Below, piece after piece: positions 6,724 through 13,373 of a DNA stretch of 64,000 bases. Every line of letters begins with the position of its first letter. The stretch's first letter is position 1. The stretch covers positions 1 through 64,000 of the forward strand of contig CAZFLX010000006.1 in the NCBI GenBank assembly GCA_964519885.1, in the 5' to 3' direction. Position numbers and translations under genes: made by a program. The DNA comes from GCA-002282575 sp964519885 (GTDB lineage Bacteria > Pseudomonadota > Gammaproteobacteria > Thiomicrospirales > Thiomicrospiraceae). The notes under the pieces are model-generated. The model saw only the letters and a list, made by a program, of their open reading frames with translations, ran no database searches and had not been told where the DNA came from.

Positions 6724-7085
6724 CTAAGCAATTCACCATCAACGGCAAAACCATGAGTCACTTAAACCATACCATGCTTGACGCTTTGCCCGTCATCTTT
6801 GCCGCTTCTGCCATGAGTAACTTCGACTCCGCCACTAACACCATGCGCCATGATGTTGATACCGCTAATCTGAAAGAGTTGATAGATGAAGCTGACCAAA
6901 CGTTACACGGGCTACTAGATGCTGTAAGTGCCATTGGTAATTTATTGGCTTATGTTGACGAAAAAGAAGTAGGCGACAATATTAATAGTGTTGGCTGGGC
7001 GTTGAGCGGTATCGCTGGGATTGCCCGAAAGGTGCATGATGCCAATAATGCTTTTAATGATGACTTACTGACACGCAAGGCATAA
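6720..7085 (+). CDS. Unknown 121-aa satellite protein
   Basis: 121 aa, coupled to the upstream 33-aa ORF. Composition is mostly helical, with an alternating hydrophobic middle region (residues ~45-110, e.g. LKELIDEADQTLHGLLDAV and NSVGWALSGIAGIARKV) that suggests a small helical bundle rather than a membrane segment. No signal peptide and no recognised domain. It converges with the leftward TerS operon, with about 77 bp between. It is the only sizeable product of the leader-block transcript, so a late regulatory or helper-interference role is possible but unproven. Confidence 0.6.
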   Translation: MTKQFTINGKTMSHLNHTMLDALPVIFAASAMSNFDSATNTMRHDVDTANLKELIDEADQTLHGLLDAVSAIGNLLAYVDEKEVGDNINSVGWALSGIAGIARKVHDANNAFNDDLLTRKA

Positions 7086-7162
7086 CACCGACTAGGTGCC
7101 TTGGTAGGGTGTACGCTGGTGGCAATGCAGTAATGCTGTAATTGCGCCAGCATCTTATCTAT

Positions 7163-7477
7163 TCACTTAATCTGTAAACCATTCAAAATGTTTCTCGCTT
7201 GCATACCCGATATGCCGTAATAGCTAGTCACCAAAAACCTTAATTCTGGTGAAACTTTTTCAAGCACCGATTTAATTTCATGTAATCGCTTCTCTTGTAG
7301 TAGTTGGCTTTGCTTCGGCAGATAAACCATTGAGCCGCCATGCCGCCTTAAAAACTCGCTCGCTATTTCATAGGTCAATTCATTTAGATTGCTAACTGGG
7401 TTTTTGCGGATGGTCGATTCGATTGAGTCCATTAAACCGTGTAGGACGATTTCAACTTCACGAATTGGCTTCGGCAT
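7163..7477 (-). CDS. Mor-like transcription activator
   Basis: About 104 aa from the ATG at 7477 (MPKPIREVEIVLHG); an upstream ATG at 7513 gives 12 more residues but lies deep in the preceding gene. The core, EIASEFLRRHGGSMVYLPK followed by a short charged stretch and a C-terminal YYGISGMQARNIL helix pair, has the Mor/C family layout of phage Mu (aromatic-x-I/L-P-K beta strand, then a helix-turn-helix). Mor proteins dimerise and activate middle/late phage promoters. Last gene of the leftward operon, overlapping the 69-aa gene by 20 bp. It might activate satellite or helper late promoters. Confidence 0.55.
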   Translation of the reverse strand: MPKPIREVEIVLHGLMDSIESTIRKNPVSNLNELTYEIASEFLRRHGGSMVYLPKQSQLLQEKRLHEIKSVLEKVSPELRFLVTSYYGISGMQARNILNGLQIK

Positions 7478-7667
7478 AATGTCGTTCCCTATAATCTGAT
7501 AATTGACTTTCACACACTTTCAAAAAATCACCGTGTATATCAGGGTCGATTAGTTCATCTGTGTTCTTGGTTCCGTGTTCAAGGTCATCCATTAATACAG
7601 GGAATAGATTAACTATCGTTGGCTTGTTTCTTCGTTCAAGATTGTTTAGACGTACCTTAACGCTCAT
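7458..7667 (-). CDS. Unknown 69-aa protein between terS-like and mor-like genes
   Basis: 69 aa starting MSVKVRLNNLERR, preceded on its strand by AAGGA at good spacing. It is polar and charged, with a basic N-terminus and an acidic middle (MDDLEHGTKNTDELIDPD). No domain recognised. It is 23 bp downstream of the terminase-like gene and overlaps the Mor-like gene, so it belongs to the same transcript. Small partner proteins of terminase are plausible, but nothing in the sequence proves it. Confidence 0.6.
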   Translation of the reverse strand: MSVKVRLNNLERRNKPTIVNLFPVLMDDLEHGTKNTDELIDPDIHGDFLKVCESQLSDYRERHYAEANS

Positions 7668-7690
7668 AAATTGTCCTTTGCTAGGCTTGT

Positions 7691-8233
7691 TTATTGGGTT
7701 CGCTGGTTTAAGTGCTTTTCTTCTAGTGCTTTTAGTCGATCATCAAAAGTGGCTACTTCGGTAATTGTTTGTGCATTTTTAATCACCGAAAGAATATCAT
7801 TAGCCGAGTTGGTGTCTAGCATTCCAGTAGCGACACTATCAGCAATCGCCTTAGCACGTTCACCATGATTGTTTGCAATGCCTTCAAACTTGATAAAGTT
7901 CTTAGCAGTATCATGTCCAAACATTTTGGATAATTGACCTAGAGCCGAAACCTTAGCGGCAGGTGGCGTGTCTTCATTCAAAATGATGCTTTGTAGTTGC
8001 TCGCTTATCCAGTCAGATGTTATTAGTGGCTTAATGCTCATTACAATCGCACCGTGATTAAGTTTGTCATTATTCATTAAGGCTAAAACCGTTGGGTCAT
8101 CTTTAAGCCATTTTCTACCTGTTCGTTCAGCAATGCCAGCAGTGTTGCAGGCTTCGTGTATATTGCCAGTGCGCTTGTACTCAGTAGCAAAAGTCCGCCT
8201 TTTTTCGCGGTCGTTGTAAGGTGCTTTTCCCAT
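7691..8233 (-). CDS. terS: Terminase small subunit-like DNA-binding protein
   Basis: About 180 aa. ATG 8233 (MGKAPYNDREKRR) was chosen because GGAG lies seven bases upstream; ATG 8254 lacks such a site. Residues ~12-50 form a helix-turn-helix (NIHEACNTAGIAERTGRKWLKDD) typical of small terminase subunits and phBC6A51-type HTH proteins. Helical segments follow, with a charged C-terminus. TerS recognises pac/cos DNA and directs the large subunit; satellites carry their own copy to send helper packaging to their genome. No large terminase is present, in keeping with a satellite. The gene heads a leftward operon whose promoter contains an AGAAC-N4-GTTCT palindrome. Confidence 0.55.
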   Translation of the reverse strand: MGKAPYNDREKRRTFATEYKRTGNIHEACNTAGIAERTGRKWLKDDPTVLALMNNDKLNHGAIVMSIKPLITSDWISEQLQSIILNEDTPPAAKVSALGQLSKMFGHDTAKNFIKFEGIANNHGERAKAIADSVATGMLDTNSANDILSVIKNAQTITEVATFDDRLKALEEKHLNQRTQ

Positions 8234-8260
8234 GCTTAAACTCCGTAATGTCATAAAATA

Positions 8261-8283
8261 ATTATATCAGAACGTTCGTTCTG
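8261..8283 (-). promoter_or_regulatory. terS-operon promoter with an AGAAC-N4-GTTCT operator
   Basis: On the minus strand a perfect -10 TATAAT (8261-8266) lies one base downstream of the palindrome CAGAACG-TT-CGTTCTG (8268-8283 on the plus strand). The palindrome occupies the -10/-35 spacer, a classic repressor position. A palindrome of the same AGAAC-N4-GTTCT form lies at 21634-21647 upstream of nadK-recN. No good -35 is visible. A LexA-type site is a reasonable hypothesis, although canonical gammaproteobacterial LexA sites are CTGT-N8-ACAG. Confidence 0.55.
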
Positions 8284-8305
8284 TTTGATTGCCATTTGAT
8301 TAAAG

Positions 8306-8338
8306 TGTCACAAAAATGGCACAAAAGTGGCACAAGTT
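8306..8338 (+). repeat. Three 11-bp tandem arm-type repeats at the right end
   Basis: TGTCACAAAAA, TGGCACAAAAG and TGGCACAAGTT follow each other at an exact 11-bp period. The last shares TGGCACAAGTTT with the left-end site at 128. Helical-turn phasing and placement inside the right core suit integrase or excisionase binding. Confidence 0.55.
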
Positions 8339-8345
8339 TGATATA

Positions 8346-8361
8346 TTAACAGCGTTGTTAA
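8346..8361. promoter_or_regulatory. Small inverted repeat near the right end
   Basis: TTAACA-GCGT-TGTTAA is a perfect 6-bp inverted repeat between the arm-type repeats and the tRNA. It may bind a host or excision factor, or belong to the upstream region of the tRNA. Function cannot be told. Confidence 0.25.
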
Positions 8362-8397
8362 GCATGAATATTGTTTAAGCTATTGATTTATATAGAA

Positions 8398-8474
8398 GCG
8401 CTCGTAGCTCAGCTGGATAGAGCATTCGGCTACGAACCGAAAGGTCAGGGGTTCGACTCCCTTCGAGCGCACCA
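8398..8474 (+). tRNA. tRNA-Arg(ACG), complete copy
   Basis: 77 nt including an encoded CCA. The acceptor stem GCGCTCG pairs with CGAGCGC, the discriminator is A, the T loop is GGTTCGACTCC, and the anticodon loop CTACGAA gives anticodon ACG (read as ICG, decoding CGU/CGC/CGA). Bases 8429-8474 are the part repeated at the left element end. A complete tRNA at the far end is unusual for 3'-end integration, where the far junction normally keeps only the core. Confidence 0.97.
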
Positions 8475-8478
8475 TATA
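8429..8478 (+). repeat. Right att core
   Basis: Identical to window bases 1-50. It diverges after CCATATA at 8479. Marks the right boundary of the element. Confidence 0.85.
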
Positions 8479-8481
8479 ATA

Positions 8482-8516
8482 AACCCAGATACATTGAAAA
8501 ATGATCTGGGTTTTTT
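8482..8516 (+). terminator. Terminator after tRNA-Arg
   Basis: Perfect 9-bp stem AACCCAGAT / ATCTGGGTT with a 13-base loop, followed by Ts. It ends the tRNA transcript seven bases after CCA. Confidence 0.85.
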
Positions 8517-8625
8517 ATTGCCTTTTATTCTTGTTTTTCGTTTAAAATAGCTAAGCTAATCGGTTTTTTAGTTCAGAAACCACTCTCTTCAAAACCTAAT
8601 TGTTCAATAAGGAAATCCCGCGCTT

Positions 8626-10329
8626 ATGGAACATAATATTCCCCTCATTACCACCATTGCAGCTGGTTTTGGCTTTGCACTTATTTTTGGCTTTATTGCT
8701 GAACGTTTCAAAATACCAGCTTTGGTCGGTTATTTAGCAGCGGGTATTCTGATTGGTCCTGCCACACCGGGTTTTGTTGCCGATATGTCTATTGCGTCTG
8801 AATTGGCCGAAATTGGTGTGATGCTGCTCATGTTTGGTGTCGGATTGCATTTTTCTTTCAAAGACCTTCTCGCAGTGAAAAAAATCGCCGTGCCGGGTGC
8901 AGTCGTTCAGATGAGTATCGCCACCGTTTTGGGAATGATGTTGGCCATGTCATGGGGGTGGAGTTGGGGTCAGGCTTTGGTACTCGGACTTTCCTTGTCT
9001 TGTGCCAGTACGGTTGTGTTGTTAAAGGCATTGGAAAAACGTGGTGCCTTAGAAACCATGAATGGTCAGATTGCAGTAGGGTGGTTAGTGGTAGAAGACC
9101 TGGCTACGGTATTGATTTTGGTGATATTGCCGCCTTTAGCGGGTGTATTGGGTGGCAGTTTATTAACAGAGACCAGCGCTGAAGGAGCAGGAGAACTCTG
9201 GTTAACGCTCGGTCAAACTTTGCTGCAAATTATCGCTTTTGTCGTATTAATGCTGGTGGTAGGGCGTCGTTTAATCCCTTGGTTATTATGGCAAGTGACG
9301 AAAACAGGTTCTAGAGAGTTGTTCACGCTGCTCATTATTGCGGCTGCGATTGGGATTGCTTTTGGTGCTTCAGCTTTGTTCAATGTCTCTTTTGCTTTAG
9401 GTGCTTTCTTTGCGGGCATGGTGATGAAAGAGTCGGAGTTTAGTCATCGCGCAGCTGAAGAGTCTTTACCTTTACGCGATGCTTTTTCGGTGCTCTTCTT
9501 CGTTTCCGTTGGTATGTTATTTGAACCGACTATTTTATTTAATGAACCACTAAAAGTGTTGGCAGTTGTTGCGATTATTGTGTTAGGTAAGTCGTTGGCA
9601 GCCTTAATGTTGGTGTTAGTGATGAAATATCCGCTCAATACTGCGTTGATTATTTCTGTTAGCTTGGCACAAATTGGTGAGTTCTCTTTTATCTTAGCAG
9701 GCTTGGGGCTGACCTTAGGCTTGTTGCCTGCAGAAGGGATGAGCTTAGTATTGGCCGCAGCACTTATTTCTATTGTATTGAATCCGCTCCTATTTGCAGC
9801 TATTAGTCCTTTTAATAACTGGCTATTGGCACGCTCTGAGTTAGCGCGTCGTTTAAGTCGCCGTCAGGAGCCAATGCGTCATGTGCCTGAAGCAGCAGTG
9901 GATGAGCAGAAACCTGCTAAGGTGATTATTATTGGTTATGGTCGCGTTGGTAAGCGTATCGCCGATCATTTAGATGAACAAAGTATTCCCTATGTGGTGA
10001 TTGAGCAACGTAAACAGCTGGTGCAACTGTTGGTAGATGCCAATAAACCCGTTATTCATGGAACTGCCAGCGAAGCGGAAGCATTGGAGCAAGCGGGCAT
10101 TCATGAAGCCAATTTACTGGTGGTAGCAACGCCAGACCCAATTAACTTGCGTCAGGTCGTCAATACGGCTTTGTTGCTCAATCCATCTATTCAACTGGTG
10201 TTGAGAACGCACAGTGAAGAAGAGTGTGCTTTCTTGAAAGATGAGGCTGGCGCTGCCGTATTCTTCGGTGAAGCCGAATTGGCACAGGGGATGTCGCGCT
10301 ATGTAGTCAATCGGTTAAAACCGGTTTAA
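8626..10329 (+). CDS. ybaL: KefB/YbaL-type monovalent cation:proton antiporter
   Basis: 567 aa, normal length. The N-terminal ~400 residues form about a dozen membrane helices of the CPA2 antiporter family (GFIAERFKIPALVGYLAAGI at the start, the usual glutamine/acid-rich FSFILAG motif near 350). An RCK_N/TrkA_N domain at ~415-560 has the nucleotide-binding motif IIIGYGRVGKRIADHL. Such proteins exchange K+ or Na+ for H+ and are gated by nucleotides or thiol adducts. It stands alone, and its stop is two bases from the convergent ubiB stop. The YbaL subgroup is favoured over KefB/KefC by length, but this is not certain. Confidence 0.88.
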   Translation: MEHNIPLITTIAAGFGFALIFGFIAERFKIPALVGYLAAGILIGPATPGFVADMSIASELAEIGVMLLMFGVGLHFSFKDLLAVKKIAVPGAVVQMSIATVLGMMLAMSWGWSWGQALVLGLSLSCASTVVLLKALEKRGALETMNGQIAVGWLVVEDLATVLILVILPPLAGVLGGSLLTETSAEGAGELWLTLGQTLLQIIAFVVLMLVVGRRLIPWLLWQVTKTGSRELFTLLIIAAAIGIAFGASALFNVSFALGAFFAGMVMKESEFSHRAAEESLPLRDAFSVLFFVSVGMLFEPTILFNEPLKVLAVVAIIVLGKSLAALMLVLVMKYPLNTALIISVSLAQIGEFSFILAGLGLTLGLLPAEGMSLVLAAALISIVLNPLLFAAISPFNNWLLARSELARRLSRRQEPMRHVPEAAVDEQKPAKVIIIGYGRVGKRIADHLDEQSIPYVVIEQRKQLVQLLVDANKPVIHGTASEAEALEQAGIHEANLLVVATPDPINLRQVVNTALLLNPSIQLVLRTHSEEECAFLKDEAGAAVFFGEAELAQGMSRYVVNRLKPV

Positions 10330-10330
10330 T

Positions 10331-11950
10331 TTAATGTGATTTCCAAACCATCAACAACAAGCCTAAGGCAACCAAGCTAATTTGCTGCCATTGTGCCAGT
10401 GCAACACTGGGTGGCAGTAACAAGCCGATTAATACCAGCGATAACCCTAAGGCAAGACGCTGCTGGCTCCGTCGTGTTGTGGCTTGTTCTTGCGCTAGGC
10501 GCTGCAAAAGCTCCGCTTGTAAGGGGAGTTGACTGTTGAGCGTTTTCACCATTTGTTGATGTTGTGCGGGTAACTGCGGTAGGTTTTCCATTAAGAAAGG
10601 TAACTGTTCTTTCACGCCACGCACGAATCCTTTCGGTCCTAGTCGTTCATTCATCCATTCTTGTAAAAAAGGTTTAGCTGTTTTCCATAAGTCCAGTTCG
10701 TCGTTCAATTGACGACCCAGTCCTTCGATATTCAATAAGGTTTTTTGCAGTAGCACTAACTGAGGTTGCACTTCCATTTTGAAGCGACGCGCCACTTGGA
10801 ATAGACGTAACAGCACCAAACCAAAAGAAATATCTTTCAGTGGTCGGTCGAAAATCGGTTCACAGACAGATCGAATGGCGGCTTCTAACTCATTAACGCG
10901 CGTATCTGCACCCACCCAGTTAGAATCGATGTGAAGTTGAGCGACACGCCAATAATCTCGGTTAAAGAACGCTAGGAAGTTTTCAGCGAGGTAGCGTTGA
11001 TCTTCTGGTGTGAGTGTGCCCATAATGCCAAAATCAATGGCGGCATAACGCCCATCGGGCAAGACAAAAATATTGCCAGGGTGCATATCGGCATGGAAAA
11101 AATTATGTTTGAATACCTGCGTAAAGAAGATAATGACGCCATTTTCCGACAACTTCTCAATCGAAACGCCTTGCGCTCGTAAGGCGTTCACATCGGAAAC
11201 GGGACTACCAAAAATGCGCTCCATGGTCATCACTTGAGTTGCCGTATGCGACCAGTAAATTTCGGGTACATAAAGCATCGGTGAGTGATCGAAATTACGT
11301 TTGAGCAAGGCCGCGTTCGCCGCTTCACGCATTAAATCGAGCTCATCTAAAATGGTCTTTTCAAACTCAGCTACTACCTCGACAGGATGCAGGCGACGCG
11401 TAAAGGGAATCAGCGTTTCGGTAATGCGTGCTAGGGTACGTAGAATACCAGTATCCAGTTTAATGACCGGTAGAATATCTGGACGTACCACTTTAACCAC
11501 CACATCAGTGCCATCGTGCAGTTGTGCTGTGTGAACTTGGGCAATAGATGCTGACGCTAAAGGCTTGGCATCGAAATGGGCATAAAGCTCTGTAATGGAT
11601 TTACCTAACTGGCTTTCGATTAGCTTCATCGCTTGTTCGCTGTCAAATGGCGGAACCTTGTCTTGAAGTTTAATCAGTTCTTGCGCAATGTCGGGTGGCA
11701 GTAAATCCAAACGCGTCGATAAGGCCTGACCAAATTTAATGAAAATAGGGCCAAGGGTTTCTAAAGCCAAGCGAATGGCTTCACCGCGTTCACCGTCAAA
11801 GCGAGATTGCCAAGTCCAAGGGGCAAGCCATTGTAACGGCAGTAAAAAAGCAACAGGACTTTCGGACAGTAATTGTTGATCTAACTTGTATTTATGCAAA
11901 GTGCGATGAATAAACAGCAGTCGCTTTAGGTGCTGGTAGGAGCGAATCAT
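10331..11950 (-). CDS. ubiB: UbiB atypical kinase/ATPase for ubiquinone synthesis
   Basis: 539 aa, matching the family. An ABC1/ADCK-type kinase-like core covers residues ~100-400: the KxGQ motif appears as KFGQALSTR, the Ala-rich loop as ASASIAQVH, and the catalytic loop as HADMHPGNI with DFG-like IDFGIMG. Two C-terminal membrane helices close the protein (LALGLSLVLIGLLLPP and following). It supports ubiquinone biosynthesis at the membrane as an ATPase. Third gene of the leftward ubiE-ubiJ-ubiB operon, three bases after ubiJ. Confidence 0.96.
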   Translation of the reverse strand: MIRSYQHLKRLLFIHRTLHKYKLDQQLLSESPVAFLLPLQWLAPWTWQSRFDGERGEAIRLALETLGPIFIKFGQALSTRLDLLPPDIAQELIKLQDKVPPFDSEQAMKLIESQLGKSITELYAHFDAKPLASASIAQVHTAQLHDGTDVVVKVVRPDILPVIKLDTGILRTLARITETLIPFTRRLHPVEVVAEFEKTILDELDLMREAANAALLKRNFDHSPMLYVPEIYWSHTATQVMTMERIFGSPVSDVNALRAQGVSIEKLSENGVIIFFTQVFKHNFFHADMHPGNIFVLPDGRYAAIDFGIMGTLTPEDQRYLAENFLAFFNRDYWRVAQLHIDSNWVGADTRVNELEAAIRSVCEPIFDRPLKDISFGLVLLRLFQVARRFKMEVQPQLVLLQKTLLNIEGLGRQLNDELDLWKTAKPFLQEWMNERLGPKGFVRGVKEQLPFLMENLPQLPAQHQQMVKTLNSQLPLQAELLQRLAQEQATTRRSQQRLALGLSLVLIGLLLPPSVALAQWQQISLVALGLLLMVWKSH

Positions 11951-11953
11951 AAC

Positions 11954-12466
11954 CTAGTGACTCGTCTGTTCATTACGTTGCCAAAAGGCATAACTGTCGT
12001 GCAAGCCTTGTTTGGCTTGTTGAATTTGCCCCATCGCCATTTGTCCCAGTGTGGTAATTTGGTAAGCAAGAGCGTCAGGCATAATCTGAGCGAGTTGCGT
12101 TTCCCAATCGGCATGATGACAACGGACAAAATGTAATAAAGCCTGAATGGCAGGCTCATTACCCAATAACTGAATGTGACCTTCATCAATCACTTGTTGG
12201 GTTTGGGCTTCATCTCGCAGCATGGTTAAATAACGACTGCGGGTAATGAGTTTAACCTCGGCTTGAGTATAAGGCGCTAAACAGTGAATATCTGTTGGTC
12301 CAAATTGAATGACGCGCTTAAAGCCACAATCCATCAGTTCAATATAAATATGTAACCCGTTCAATTCAGCCAGTTGTTCACGCCAAAAAGGATCAAGTCG
12401 AACCAATGCGCGTAGTTTGGTTTCTAACGTGACATTGGCGACTGTGTTAATGAGTGGCGGTAACAT
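11954..12466 (-). CDS. ubiJ: UbiJ, SCP2-domain ubiquinone assembly factor
   Basis: 170 aa. The N-terminal ~100 residues look like an SCP2 lipid-binding domain, and the helical C-terminus is typical of UbiJ. Somewhat shorter than the E. coli protein (~200 aa). UbiJ with UbiK holds the ubiquinone biosynthesis complex and its lipid intermediates. Identification rests on position between ubiE and ubiB, its start sharing one base with the ubiE stop, and on general pattern; the sequence itself is poorly conserved. Confidence 0.85.
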   Translation of the reverse strand: MLPPLINTVANVTLETKLRALVRLDPFWREQLAELNGLHIYIELMDCGFKRVIQFGPTDIHCLAPYTQAEVKLITRSRYLTMLRDEAQTQQVIDEGHIQLLGNEPAIQALLHFVRCHHADWETQLAQIMPDALAYQITTLGQMAMGQIQQAKQGLHDSYAFWQRNEQTSH

Positions 12467-13206
12467 TAGGCAAGCTTCCAGCCTTTGTGAATAGCGACCA
12501 CACCAGCCGTTAGGTTTTCGTAGCTCACCTTGACCATGCCCGCTTGTCGGAACATATCAGCCAGTTTCTCTTGATCGGGATGCATACGAATACTTTCGGC
12601 TAGGTATTGATAGCTATCGCGGTCATTAGCCACTAATTGTCCTAAGTGGGGCAGAACATTAAACGAGTAAAAATCGTAACCCTTGGCCAATAGCGGGTCA
12701 ATCACTTTAGAGAACTCAACCACCATCAGTAAGCCATTGGGTTTGAGTACTCGATGCAACTCATTCAGCGCCTGCTGCTTGTCTGTCACATTGCGTAAGC
12801 CAAACGCCATAGTGATGCGATCAAAACTGTTATCAGCAAAGGGTAGGGACTCTGCATTGGCAACGGCATACTCGGCCCGCAGATGACCCGCATCAATCAT
12901 GCGCTGTTTGCCAATGTTCAGCATCGACTCATTAATATCGGACAAGGTAATTTTGCCTTGTTCATTCAGTAACGGCGCCATGCGTAAGGCTAAATCACCC
13001 GTGCCGCTGGCAAGGTCTAATACCGAATGATGAGGCAACAACCCCAAGGTATCAATGGCATGACGCTTCCATAAGCGATGAATACCCATCGACATCAAGT
13101 CGTTCATGAGATCGTATTTAGGCGCAACGGAATCGAAAACACCTTTTACGCGCTGGGCTTTTTCGCTCCAGTCTACTTGTTGGAATCCGAAATCAATTTT
13201 TGCCAT
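12466..13206 (-). CDS. ubiE: Ubiquinone/menaquinone C-methyltransferase
   Basis: 246 aa, family length. Class I SAM methyltransferase: the N-terminal signature KVFDSVAPKYDLMNDLMS-like block (here GVFDSVAPKYDLMNDLMSMG), motif I LDLASGTGDLAL, and the UbiE signature RITMAFGLRNVTD. It methylates the C5 position of the quinone ring (2-methoxy-6-octaprenyl-benzoquinol; also demethylmenaquinol where present). First gene of ubiE-ubiJ-ubiB. An imperfect palindromic repeat lies upstream. Confidence 0.97.
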   Translation of the reverse strand: MAKIDFGFQQVDWSEKAQRVKGVFDSVAPKYDLMNDLMSMGIHRLWKRHAIDTLGLLPHHSVLDLASGTGDLALRMAPLLNEQGKITLSDINESMLNIGKQRMIDAGHLRAEYAVANAESLPFADNSFDRITMAFGLRNVTDKQQALNELHRVLKPNGLLMVVEFSKVIDPLLAKGYDFYSFNVLPHLGQLVANDRDSYQYLAESIRMHPDQEKLADMFRQAGMVKVSYENLTAGVVAIHKGWKLA

Positions 13207-13222
13207 GATTAAAACCTGCTGC

Positions 13223-13360
13223 AGAGCTATCTTGCTTTGTTACTTCGGTGCTCAGAATGGTCATGTATTGTGTATACACTCCCATTCTTGCTTGCCTCGT
13301 TGCCTCGCAATTTTAGCTCTTCGCAACGGTTGAATATCCGATGGTGCAGAGCTATTTTGC
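13223..13360. repeat. Imperfect ~100-bp palindromic repeat with partial duplication
   Basis: Nested inverted arms AGAGCTA (13223) / TAGCTCT (13314), TTGC / GCAA, AGAATGG (13254) / CCATTCT (13282) and TGTAT / ATACA form a long interrupted hairpin between ubiE and hslU. Its outer sequence TGCAGAGCTAT-Y-TTGC recurs at 13345-13360, hinting at a partial second copy. I recall similar interrupted palindromes dispersed in other gammaproteobacterial genomes, but could not check. Confidence 0.55.
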
Positions 13361-13373
13361 GTTATCTTTGTCG

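Larger units (their letters stand above)
1..8478. mobile_element. Compact phage-satellite-like integrated element in tRNA-Arg
   Basis: Bounded by identical 50-bp repeats (1-50 and 8429-8478) corresponding to the 3' part of tRNA-Arg plus 4 flanking bases. Contents in order: tyrosine integrase, unknown 201-aa gene, unknown 107-aa gene, nuclease-like gene, Toprim/VapE primase-helicase, iteron dyad, structured intergenic region, small ORFs, and a leftward Mor-like/69-aa/TerS-like operon. No structural phage genes and no large terminase are visible, which argues for a satellite dependent on a helper rather than an autonomous prophage. P4-like elements and PICIs share the integrase, primase, origin and TerS logic; whether this belongs to a known family cannot be decided without searches. 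The size of about 8.4 kb is small for such elements. Confidence 0.8.

Noticed and set aside
1..8478. Full prophage or integrative conjugative element
   Set aside because: No capsid, tail, portal, relaxase, or type IV secretion genes are present; gene set fits a satellite.
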